A DNA stretch of 56,819 nt from Opitutaceae bacterium (GTDB lineage: Bacteria; Verrucomicrobiota; Verrucomicrobiia; Opitutales; Opitutaceae). A model generated the notes under the pieces. The model was given only the letters and a program-made list of their open reading frames with translations, searched no databases and was not told the origin of the DNA. Position 1 is the first letter of the stretch. Every line of letters begins with the position of its first letter. Shown in pieces: positions 1-7,274 of the stretch. Where the stretch lies: positions 1 through 56,819 of the forward strand of contig JAUSID010000042.1 in NCBI GenBank assembly GCA_030648295.1. Direction: 5' to 3'. A program made the translations under genes and the position numbers.

Positions 1-1
1 A

Positions 2-142
2 CTCGACGAGGATTTTGCCCGGACCACGGCGTTCGGCTGGCTCGAGCGCCATGCGGCGCAGTTTGGATTCCGCTTGTCCTACCCGCGTGACAACCCGCAT
101 GGCATCGGATACGAGCCATGGCATTGGTGCTGGCATCGGTAG
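2..142 (+). CDS. D-alanyl-D-alanine carboxypeptidase, VanY (M15B) family, C-terminal fragment
   Basis: The window opens inside this gene and only its last 46 codons plus TAG are visible. The peptide contains FGWLERHAAQFGFRLSYP, then HGIGYEPWHW, and ends CWHR. A tryptophan-leucine helix followed by FGF.LSYP and a terminal YEPWH is the hallmark of the C-terminal end of M15B zinc peptidases (VanY/DdcY), where the histidine of EPWH is a metal ligand. These enzymes trim the peptide stems of peptidoglycan outside the cytoplasmic membrane. The upstream zinc-binding motif and the signal peptide lie outside the window, so activity cannot be judged. The next gene starts about 190 bp downstream on the same strand. 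Confidence 0.8.
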   Translation, partial: LDEDFARTTAFGWLERHAAQFGFRLSYPRDNPHGIGYEPWHWCWHR

Positions 143-331
143 GTCCGCTCCATTTCAGCCGTATCGGGGCACTCCATCGCAACATCTTGTAGCGGCGAGC
201 GCCAGCGAGCCGGTGCCGCAAGCCCCCTTGCTCCAGGCGCCACGGCGACAATCGCTCGGGGAATGGCGAAAAAATGTTGGCCGCCAGTCCGGCACGTGAT
301 TCGCTTCCTCACCTCGAAAAACATCCCCAAC

Positions 332-1690
332 ATGAAATTCTCCCGCAGACAATTCCTCGGATCGACGGCCAGCGCCGTGATCGTCGCCGGCATGAAAGCC
401 CAGGGCAAGGTCCTCGGCGCCAACAATCGCGTACGCGTGTGTGTCGTCGGCTTCAACGGCCGCGGCGGCTCGCACGTCAAGGAATTCATGGCGATGAAGG
501 GCGACTCCGAGGTTGCCGGCCTGTGCGACATTGACGAGAGCGTCCTCGCCAAGGGCGGCAAATCGGTCGAAAAAGAACAGGGCAAGGCACCGCAGCTCTT
601 CAAGGACGTCCGGCAGGCCTGCACCGCGAAGGATATCGATGCGATCTCGATCGCGACGCCGAACCACTGGCACTCGCTCGCCTCAATGCTCGCGATGCAG
701 GGTGGCAAGGACGTCTACGTCGAGAAGCCGATGTCGCATAACATCTACGAGGGGCGGCAGGTCGTGGCTGCCGCGCAGAAATATGGCCGGATTGTCCAGC
801 ACGGCACGCAGAGCCGGTCGAACCCGACACTGATTCGCGACATGAAGCTGATTCACTCCGGCTTCATCGGACAGATCGTCGAGTCGCGCGGCTACGTTTA
901 TAAAAACGGCAATCGCGCCTCGATCGGTCGCGGCAAACCGGGACCGGTGCCGCCCGGAATCGACTGGACGCTTTGGCAGGGACCCGCGCGCGAGGCGCAG
1001 TACATGATCAATGTGACGAAGCCGAAGAAGCCCGGGCTCTACGTGCACTACGACTGGCACTACTTCTGGGAATACGGCAATGGCGAGATCGGCAACCAGG
1101 GTGTGCACCAGATGGACCTCGCGTGCTGGGGCCACAATCGCGGGATGCCAACGCGCGCGCACAGCGCGGGCGGGCGCTTCGGCATGGACGACGACGGCCA
1201 GACGCCGAACACGCAGGCGACCACGTTCTCGTATCCCGATGGATCAATTCTGACCTTCGAGGTGCGCAATCTCGGGTCGTTCCAGGAAATGGACGGCGGT
1301 GATTGCGGTAACAGCTTTTTTGGCACGAAGGGCTTCTACGTCGTGGGCAAGGGCTTCTTCACCTACAAGCAGGGCCGGATGGAGCAGCGGGAGAAGATTC
1401 CGGTCCCCGGCGACGCGGCGACAAACGACGAGGGCAACGCCTTCAAACGCTTCGTCAACGCCGTGCGTTCGCGCAAGCAGTCGGACGCGCCGATGTCGGT
1501 GCTCGATGCGCACATCTCCTGTGCGCACTGCCATCTCGGCAACATCGCGTTTCGGCTCGGCCGCTCGCTGGAGTTCGATGGCAAGACCGAACGATTCAAG
1601 GACGCCGAGGCAAACAAGTACCTTTCGCGTGATTATCGAAAGGGCTTCGAGGTGCCGAAGGTCGCGGGCGATAATTTCGCCGTGACCTGA
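332..1690 (+). CDS. Tat-exported Gfo/Idh/MocA family NAD(P)-dependent oxidoreductase
   Basis: A 452-residue protein when begun at ATG 332; the frame stays open upstream to 263, but 332 places a twin-arginine signal at the very N-terminus (MKFSRRQFLG, then a short hydrophobic stretch ending near residue 22). A Rossmann fold follows, with a variant glycine loop (CVVGFNGRGG) and the family EKP motif (YVEKPMSH). The C-terminal half carries DWHYFWEYGNGEIGNQGVHQ, the signature of the Verrucomicrobia/Planctomycetes secreted branch. Such enzymes oxidise or epimerise sugars using a tightly bound, probably co-exported, nicotinamide cofactor; the substrate is unknown. A strong hairpin terminator follows, so it is probably transcribed separately from the fur-suf genes. 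Confidence 0.9.
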   Translation: MKFSRRQFLGSTASAVIVAGMKAQGKVLGANNRVRVCVVGFNGRGGSHVKEFMAMKGDSEVAGLCDIDESVLAKGGKSVEKEQGKAPQLFKDVRQACTAKDIDAISIATPNHWHSLASMLAMQGGKDVYVEKPMSHNIYEGRQVVAAAQKYGRIVQHGTQSRSNPTLIRDMKLIHSGFIGQIVESRGYVYKNGNRASIGRGKPGPVPPGIDWTLWQGPAREAQYMINVTKPKKPGLYVHYDWHYFWEYGNGEIGNQGVHQMDLACWGHNRGMPTRAHSAGGRFGMDDDGQTPNTQATTFSYPDGSILTFEVRNLGSFQEMDGGDCGNSFFGTKGFYVVGKGFFTYKQGRMEQREKIPVPGDAATNDEGNAFKRFVNAVRSRKQSDAPMSVLDAHISCAHCHLGNIAFRLGRSLEFDGKTERFKDAEANKYLSRDYRKGFEVPKVAGDNFAVT

Positions 1691-1717
1691 ACTAGCGCGA
1701 GCAATTCTGATTTCACC

Positions 1718-1748
1718 AGGCCGGCAGCAACGCGCTGCCGGCCTTTTT
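1718..1748 (+). terminator. Rho-independent terminator after the Gfo/Idh/MocA gene
   Basis: A perfect 11-bp stem (AGGCCGGCAGC paired with GCTGCCGGCCT) with a five-base AACGC loop is followed directly by a run of T at 1744-1748. It lies 28 bp after the stop codon at 1690. Confidence 0.85.
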
Positions 1749-1865
1749 CGTGAAGACGTCATGACGTGTTCCGAGTCGGAACTCACGAGCCAGGGCTCAT
1801 GCGAAGGCGCGAAGACTCATGAGTTCAGCAAGTCGGCTGCCAGCAAAGTGACGGTCTCCCGTTAC

Positions 1866-2028
1866 TAACCTGTCCCTTATGGCAGATCGGCCTTGCTCAG
1901 CGACTTTGCGACTTCGCACAGGAAATCTGAAGTGGCAGCGACCAAAGCGTCGGTGTCCGTTATTAACCTGTCCCTTATTGGCAGCCGTTTGAGCCGTTGG
2001 GGGTCTGCGTTATTAACCTGTCCCTTAT
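1866..2028 (+). repeat. Three REP-like copies of TAACCTGTCCCTTAT
   Basis: The 15-mer TAACCTGTCCCTTAT occurs exactly at 1866-1880, 1964-1978 and 2014-2028, all in the same orientation. The last two share a longer core, TATTAACCTGTCCCTTATTG. The same core, often with GACCTG for AACCTG, flanks the RAYT transposase gene 18.5 kb away at 20.5-20.8 and 22.1-22.2 kb. They are therefore probably REP-type sequences mobilised in trans. The rest of 1749-2140 holds no gene that can be supported. Confidence 0.8.
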
Positions 2029-2140
2029 TGGCCTGGCCGCTCCGTCGGGGCGACGTGAGCCACCATGACTCCAAGTACGCCGCGGAAGCCACTGCCGTTC
2101 GCAATGTGCCCGCATGAACCTCTGCACTTCCGCTTATTAT

Positions 2141-2186
2141 TTAGAACAATTCCAATTCTCACTTGCACATTAGAACCATTCCAATT
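2141..2186 (+). promoter_or_regulatory. Tandem Fur/PerR-type operator boxes upstream of the regulator and suf genes
   Basis: Two direct copies, TTAGAACAATTCCAATT at 2141-2157 and TTAGAACCATTCCAATT at 2170-2186, start 29 bp apart. Each contains a 7-1-7 arrangement (TTAGAAC, one base, ATTCCAA) whose half-sites match in five of seven positions after inversion, the architecture of Fur/PerR boxes. They end 17 bp before the regulator's ATG, so autoregulation and control of the downstream suf genes is a natural inference. No clear sigma-70 promoter was picked out. Confidence 0.6.
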
Positions 2187-2203
2187 TGGTACGGACCAAC
2201 CAA

Positions 2204-2680
2204 ATGCCCACACCCCCGACCATCGACGTTCTCTCGCAACGGCTTGCTGACAGCGGACTGCGGTCCACCCCACAACGCGAGGTCGTCTACAACGTTCTCC
2301 TAGCCAAGCGCGACCACCCCACGGCTGACGAAGTCTACGTCCGGGTCAAGGCCGAGCTGCCCACGATTTCGCTGGCGACGGTCTACAACTGCCTGGAAAC
2401 GCTCGTGCAGTGCCGCCTCGTCCGCTCGGTCAATTTCGAGCGCGGGCCGACGCGCTACTGCCCGAACCTGCGGCCGCACGCTCATTTTCACGACGAAAAG
2501 ACCGGCGAAACCCACGACATCGACCTGCCGCCGTCACTGCTCGAAACCGTCAACGGCATCCTGCCCAAAGGCTACGACGCGAAGTCGGTGGAAATCATTT
2601 TCCGCGGTTCAGCCGCCCATCCCGCCAGCAACGCAGGTGCGAATGGCGCGACTTCAGGTATCGTGCCGCCGTCGAATTAG
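2204..2680 (+). CDS. Fur/PerR superfamily metalloregulator, likely controlling the suf operon
   Basis: A 158-residue Fur-family protein when begun at ATG 2204; a TTG six codons upstream is possible but overlaps the second operator box. The N-terminal winged helix is clear: LRSTPQREVVYNVLL, HPTADEVY and TISLATVYNCLETL at about residues 19-67. The dimerisation/metal domain starts with RYCPNLRPHAHFH at about 84-96. The usual structural-zinc CxxC after this histidine cluster is missing and is replaced by DEKTGET, as in Mur/Irr-like branches. It is followed 51 bp later by sufC. Fur-family proteins bind AT-rich 7-1-7 boxes as metal- or peroxide-responsive dimers. The metal and signal are not determined; Fur, PerR or Irr-like are all possible. 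Confidence 0.87.
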   Translation: MPTPPTIDVLSQRLADSGLRSTPQREVVYNVLLAKRDHPTADEVYVRVKAELPTISLATVYNCLETLVQCRLVRSVNFERGPTRYCPNLRPHAHFHDEKTGETHDIDLPPSLLETVNGILPKGYDAKSVEIIFRGSAAHPASNAGANGATSGIVPPSN

Positions 2681-2731
2681 ACTCGTTTTCGTTTTCCAAG
2701 CTTTTCCAACTATACCGTTTCGCACTTTTCC

Positions 2732-3493
2732 ATGTCCTCGCTCGAAATCAAAAACCTCCACGTCACCATCGGCGAAAAGGAGATCGTCAAGGGACTCTCG
2801 CTTCAAATCAGCAGCGGCGAGGTCCACGCCATCATGGGGCCCAACGGCACCGGCAAGTCGACGCTCGCGATGGTGATCGCCGGCCACCCGGATTATGTCG
2901 TGACCAGCGGCGACGTGCTACTCGACGGCAAATCGGTGCTCGCGATGGAGGCCGACGAGCGGGCGCGGTCCGGACTCTTCCTCGCCTTCCAGTATCCGAG
3001 CGAGATTCCCGGTGTTTCCATCGCGAACTTCATGCGCGCCGCCGTCCAGGCGCGGATGGCGGAGGGCGAGGAACTCGACGCCACCAGCTACTACAAGCGG
3101 CTCTACGCCAAGATGGACATGTTGAAGATCGACCGGAAATTCACCGCGCGCTCCGTCAACGAGGGTTTCTCCGGCGGCGAAAAAAAGCGCTGCGAAATTT
3201 TGCAGATGGCGATGCTCGAGCCGAAGTTCGCGCTGATGGACGAGACCGATTCCGGCCTCGATATCGACGCGCTGCGGATTGTCGCCGAGGGCGTGAACGC
3301 CCTTCGCGGTCCCGGCCTCGGAGTTCTCCTCATCACGCACTACCAACGCCTCCTGAACTACATCATCCCGGATTTCGTCCACGTGATGTATGCCGGCCGC
3401 ATCGTGAAGAGCGGCGACAAATCGCTCGCGCTCGAACTCGAAGCGAAGGGCTACGACTGGGTAAAGAAGGAATTCGCCCTCGCGAATCCCTGA
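2732..3493 (+). CDS. sufC: Fe-S cluster assembly ATPase SufC
   Basis: A 253-residue ABC-type ATPase of the SufC family. Walker A is GPNGTGKS at residues 36-43, the Q-loop region is [11 protein letters not shown], the signature is [17 protein letters not shown] from residue 146, and Walker B ends MDETDSGLD at 169-177. The insertion and the GEKKR signature distinguish SufC from transporter ATPases. SufC binds SufB and SufD and couples ATP hydrolysis to assembly of nascent Fe-S clusters in the cytosol. It is the first suf gene after the Fur-type regulator and lies 36 bp before sufB, so the genes are very likely one operon. Confidence 0.97.
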   Translation: MSSLEIKNLHVTIGEKEIVKGLSLQISSGEVHAIMGPNGTGKSTLAMVIAGHPDYVVTSGDVLLDGKSVLAMEADERARSGLFLAFQYPSEIPGVSIANFMRAAVQARMAEGEELDATSYYKRLYAKMDMLKIDRKFTARSVNEGFSGGEKKRCEILQMAMLEPKFALMDETDSGLDIDALRIVAEGVNALRGPGLGVLLITHYQRLLNYIIPDFVHVMYAGRIVKSGDKSLALELEAKGYDWVKKEFALANP

Positions 3494-3529
3494 TCCGCGT
3501 ACCGCCGCCCGCGAAACACACGCCGCACC

Positions 3530-4990
3530 ATGAAATCAGCACCTGACACCGACACCCTTTCCGACCGCGAAATCGAGGAGGCCAACGCCGCCAATCCTGT
3601 TGCCGGCATCGACCAGACCCGCGGCGATTTCAAGTACGAGATGTCGTACGAGTTCGACGCCGGCACCGGCCTGAACGAGAAGACCGTCGACTATATCAGC
3701 GGCGTGAAGAAGGAGGCGTCCTGGATCCGCGACTTTCGCCACAACGCGCTGAAGATCTTCCGCTCGAAGCCGATGCCCACGCACTGGGCGACGAAGGATC
3801 TCGAGAACATCAATTTCGACAAAATCCGCTATTACCTCTCCCAGGGGCAGAAGCCCAAGCGCACGTGGGACGAGGTGCCGGACGACATCAAGCATACGTT
3901 CGAGCGGCTCGGCATCCCCGAGCAGGAACGCAAATATCTCGCCGGCGTCGAGGCGCAGTTTGACTCCGAGGCGGCGTATTCGAATATCAAGGACGTCGTC
4001 TCGAAGCAGGGCGTCATTTTTGCCAATTCGACCGAGGCGCTGCGCGAGCATCCCGAGATCTTCCGCAAGTTCTTCGGCAAGGTCATCCCGACCGGCGACA
4101 ACAAGTTCTCCGCCCTCAACAGCGCGGTATTCTCCGGCGGCTCGTTCATCTACGTGCCGAAGGGCGTGAAGGTGGCCCAGCCGCTCCAGGCCTACTTCCG
4201 GATCAACGCGGAAAATTTCGGCCAGTTCGAGCGCACGCTCATCATCGCGGACGAAGGCGCCGAGGTGGTCTACATGGAGGGCTGCACCGCGCCAAAGTTC
4301 TCCACTTCGACGCTGCACAGCGCCGTGGTCGAACTCGTCGCGCTCAAGGGCGCCAAGATCCAGTACATCACCGTCCAGAACTGGGCGAACAATGTGTTCA
4401 ATCTCGTGACGAAGCGCGGCGTCGCGCACGAGGAGGCCGAGATCAAGTGGATCGATTGCAACATCGGCTCGCGGCTCACGATGAAATATCCCGGCGTGGT
4501 CCTGAAGGGCCGCAAATCCCGTGGTGAAGTCATCTCAATCGCGCTTGCCAACGACGGCCAGCACCAGGACACCGGCGCGAAGATGATTCACGCCGCCGAC
4601 GAGACGACTTCGAACATCGTGGCCAAGTCGATCTCGGTCGGCCAGGGCCGCAGCACGTATCGCGGTCAGGTTCACATCCCGAAGCATCTCAAGGGCTGCA
4701 AGAACAACACCGAGTGCGACGCGCTGCTGATCAACACGAACAGCCGCACCGACACGTATCCGGCAATCACCGTACGTGGTGACCGCAACTACGTGCAGCA
4801 CGAGGCCAGCGTCTCGAAGGTGAACGAGGAGATGATTTTCTACATGCAGCAGCGCGGGCTGACCGAGGGCCAGGCCATGAGCCTGGCGGTGAACGGATTC
4901 ATCAACGACCTGGCCCGCCAGTTCCCGATGGAATACTCCGTCGAATTGAAGCGGCTGATCGATCTCGAGATGGAAGGCTCGGTCGGCTGA
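3530..4990 (+). CDS. sufB: Fe-S cluster scaffold protein SufB
   Basis: A 486-residue SufB of full length. Typical stretches include the N-terminal [15 protein letters not shown], the central [12 protein letters not shown], and the C-terminal region with [16 protein letters not shown] and [11 protein letters not shown], which form the beta-helix and helical ends of the SufBCD scaffold. SufB receives persulfide sulfur and is the site of cluster assembly. The order here is sufC-sufB-sufD. No cysteine desulfurase (SufS) or SufE/SufU is encoded nearby, so sulfur must come from enzymes encoded elsewhere. Confidence 0.97.
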   Translation: MKSAPDTDTLSDREIEEANAANPVAGIDQTRGDFKYEMSYEFDAGTGLNEKTVDYISGVKKEASWIRDFRHNALKIFRSKPMPTHWATKDLENINFDKIRYYLSQGQKPKRTWDEVPDDIKHTFERLGIPEQERKYLAGVEAQFDSEAAYSNIKDVVSKQGVIFANSTEALREHPEIFRKFFGKVIPTGDNKFSALNSAVFSGGSFIYVPKGVKVAQPLQAYFRINAENFGQFERTLIIADEGAEVVYMEGCTAPKFSTSTLHSAVVELVALKGAKIQYITVQNWANNVFNLVTKRGVAHEEAEIKWIDCNIGSRLTMKYPGVVLKGRKSRGEVISIALANDGQHQDTGAKMIHAADETTSNIVAKSISVGQGRSTYRGQVHIPKHLKGCKNNTECDALLINTNSRTDTYPAITVRGDRNYVQHEASVSKVNEEMIFYMQQRGLTEGQAMSLAVNGFINDLARQFPMEYSVELKRLIDLEMEGSVG

Positions 4991-4999
4991 CCCGAGCAG

Positions 5000-5072
5000 T
5001 GATGCGTGGTGCGTGACGAGTGACGAGCTCGGACCGCCGGCACTCGTCACTGGTCACTCATCACTTGTCACT
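5000..5072. repeat. Period-7 dyad array (GTCACTC family) between sufB and sufD
   Basis: The left arm, around 5010-5028, reads GTGCGTGACGAGTGACGAG. The right arm at 5041-5072 is built of degenerate GTCACTC heptamers in the opposite sense and ends 7 bp before the sufD ATG. The same family lies between recO and the helicase gene (23.8-23.9 kb). A transcript could fold into an imperfect long hairpin. Confidence 0.75.
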
Positions 5073-5079
5073 ACGAGCC

Positions 5080-6414
5080 ATGTCCGCTCCCTCCCCTCTT
5101 TCCGTCCTCTCGCATTCACCGATCGGTTCGTTCGCGCCCGACGTGTTCGCGTCGCATCTGGCGAGCGTCGGCGTCGCGCCGGCGTGGTGGCTCGAACGCA
5201 AGCGAGCCGCGTACGAGAAATTTGCCGCCCTGCCGCTGCCCAAGCGCACCGACGAATCGTGGCGGTTCAGCAACATCCTCGGACTCACGCTCGACCGTTT
5301 CGCGCTCGCCGCACCGGCCAAGCCGTCGCTCGCGCCTTTCCCCGTGCCGCACGCGGCCAGCCTCACCTTCGTCAACAACCGGGCGATCGAAGGCGGGCAA
5401 AAGCACGGATGGATGGAACTCCCCGCCGGCGTCGTCATCACCACCATCGGTGAGGCCCTGGCGAAATTTCCCGACCTGCTGCGCAGCCACTTCATGGCCC
5501 AGCCGCAAAAACTCGGCTCGGGAAAATTCGCCGCCCTGCACACCGCGTTCCTGCACGACGGCGCGTTCATCTACGTGCCGCGCGGCGTCGAGGTCCCCGC
5601 GCCCATCGTGATCACCCACATTGCCGCCGGCCCGGGCGCCGCCGTCTTTCCGCACACCCTTGTGATCGCGGAGGAAAACTCCAAGGTTTCCGTCGTCGAC
5701 ACGTTCGCCTCCGCCGATGCGACCCCCCAGTTTGCCTGCGGCGCGAACGACCTCTATGCCTCCCACGGCGCGCAGATCACCTACATCGGCGCTCAAGCCT
5801 GGTCGCGTGAGACGATGTCGTTCCAGTTCAACTCGACCGTCGTGCGTCGCGATGCGCGCGTCCAATCGCTGAACCTGCACCTCGGCGGTCGGCAGGCGCG
5901 GCACGAGTCACTCTCGCAGCTCCAGGCGCCCGGCGCGTTTTCCGAGATGCTCGCGCTCACCGTCGCGGACCAGACCCAGGAGTTCGACCAGCGCACGCTC
6001 CAGATTCACCAGGCGGCGAACACAAAGTCGGATTTGCTCTACAAGAACGCGCTGCGCGATCAGGCGAAGACGATCTTCTCCGGGCTGATCATCGTCGACC
6101 CGGACGCACAAAAGACCGACGCGTACCAGAGCAACCGCAACCTGATGCTGAGCGAGGAGGCGGAAGCGAACTCGCTCCCTGGCCTCGAAATCCAGGCCAA
6201 CGACGTCCGCTGCACCCACGGAGCCACCTCGTCGCGAATCGATCCCGAGCAGGAATTCTATCTCCAATCGCGCGGCATCCGGAAGGAAATGGCCGACGAA
6301 CTCCTGACGTTCGGTTTCTTCGAGGAAGTCCTCAACCGGCTCGCAAGCGACGAGCTTCACGCCTCGCTCCGCACCATGATCCAGACCCAATTCACGAAAG
6401 GACCAAGGGTCTGA
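5080..6414 (+). CDS. sufD: Fe-S cluster assembly protein SufD
   Basis: A 444-residue SufD, begun at ATG 5080; the open frame extends to 5020 but only through the GTCACTC array. Diagnostic stretches include DESWRFSN near the N-terminus, HDGAFIYVPRGVEVPAPIVI in the beta-helix, and the C-terminal SRIDPEQEFYLQSRGI motif shared with SufB. SufD partners SufB and SufC in the scaffold complex and is needed for iron entry. The last codons (TKGPRV) and the stop run into the GGACCAAG array that fills the gap to sufT, suggesting that the array altered the C-terminus. Confidence 0.95.
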   Translation: MSAPSPLSVLSHSPIGSFAPDVFASHLASVGVAPAWWLERKRAAYEKFAALPLPKRTDESWRFSNILGLTLDRFALAAPAKPSLAPFPVPHAASLTFVNNRAIEGGQKHGWMELPAGVVITTIGEALAKFPDLLRSHFMAQPQKLGSGKFAALHTAFLHDGAFIYVPRGVEVPAPIVITHIAAGPGAAVFPHTLVIAEENSKVSVVDTFASADATPQFACGANDLYASHGAQITYIGAQAWSRETMSFQFNSTVVRRDARVQSLNLHLGGRQARHESLSQLQAPGAFSEMLALTVADQTQEFDQRTLQIHQAANTKSDLLYKNALRDQAKTIFSGLIIVDPDAQKTDAYQSNRNLMLSEEAEANSLPGLEIQANDVRCTHGATSSRIDPEQEFYLQSRGIRKEMADELLTFGFFEEVLNRLASDELHASLRTMIQTQFTKGPRV

Positions 6415-6575
6415 GAGGGACCAAAAGACCAAAGGACTAAGAGACCAAGGGACCCGGACCAAACAACCTCGGTGCAACGCCTGCTTCCGACATCAGCCAG
6501 GTCTTCAGTCTCTCGCTGGTCTCTTCGTCCCTTCGTCCCTTAGACTTTTAGTCCCTTAGTCCCTTCCTCCCTTTC
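6398..6575. repeat. Dyad array of GGACCAAG / CTTAGTCC units between sufD and sufT
   Basis: The left arm (about 6398-6462) repeats degenerate GGGACCAAAG units. The right arm (about 6511-6575) repeats TTCGTCCC and TTAGTCCC in the inverse sense with a period near 8 bp. It overlaps the end of sufD and stops a few bases before the sufT start codon. Related units occur inside the helicase gene at 24.8 kb. Confidence 0.75.
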
Positions 6576-6579
6576 CGCC

Positions 6580-7140
6580 ATGAATCGCGAACGCATCCTT
6601 TCCCGCGAGATCACCGTCACGCAGATTCCGTCCGGCGACAAACAAAAGCTGCCGGCCGGCTCACGCGTGTTCATCCACCAGACGCTCGGCGGCAGTTATA
6701 CGGTGCAAACCGACTTCGGTCTCTTCCGCATCGACGGCGCCGACGCCGATGCGATCGGCGAGCAGGTCAAGGACACGGAGGTAAGAGCGAACACGCTGTC
6801 GGACGGCACGCCCGACCCCGAGGCGGTGTGGGCGCAGTTGCGGCAGGTTTTCGATCCGGAAATCCCGGTGAACATCGTCGATCTCGGGCTGGTTTACTCG
6901 ATGGACATCGAGAAAATCGAATCACCCGGCCCCGAGGCGGAAGGCGGCTATCGCGTAAACGTCGCGATGACGCTGACGGCGCCCGGCTGCGGCATGGGCC
7001 CGGCGATCGCGGAGGACGCGAAGTCGAAGATTCTCCTCGTGCCCGGAGTCGCCGATGCCGATGTGCGCCTCACCTGGGATCCGCCGTGGAACCAGCAGAT
7101 GATTTCCGAAGAGGGCAAGATGAAGCTCGGGTTGATCTAG
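6580..7140 (+). CDS. sufT: Fe-S assembly accessory protein SufT (MIP18/DUF59 family with N-terminal extension)
   Basis: A 186-residue protein. Residues 1-75 form the extension typical of SufT, and residues 81-180 are a MIP18/DUF59 domain with [15 protein letters not shown] and the conserved cysteine in TAPGCGMG (Cys137). SufT-type proteins act in maturation or transfer of Fe-S clusters to client proteins. It follows sufD in the same direction, separated only by the dyad array, so it probably belongs to the fur-sufCBD unit. The start at 6580 is supported by the family N-terminus and by the end of the repeat just upstream. Confidence 0.92.
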   Translation: MNRERILSREITVTQIPSGDKQKLPAGSRVFIHQTLGGSYTVQTDFGLFRIDGADADAIGEQVKDTEVRANTLSDGTPDPEAVWAQLRQVFDPEIPVNIVDLGLVYSMDIEKIESPGPEAEGGYRVNVAMTLTAPGCGMGPAIAEDAKSKILLVPGVADADVRLTWDPPWNQQMISEEGKMKLGLI

Positions 7141-7274
7141 CCATCCGGGGGCGCAGGCGTCTCGCGGCGTCAGCAGCGACGCCAAACCCAAACATTCTTG
7201 CCCCGCGCAGCTGCGCAGGACGAGACACTGTGGACTTGGAAAGCGCCGGAGCGTCCGCAACGCTCCGCGCCCGA

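Noticed and set aside
2410-3546. 378-codon frame across fur and sufC
   Set aside because: It is out of frame with both clearly identified proteins and has arginine/proline-rich shadow composition.
5020-5079. N-terminal extension of SufD
   Set aside because: The extra 20 codons are encoded entirely by the GTCACTC array (SLVTHHLSL) and no SufD has such a start; ATG 5080 fits the family.
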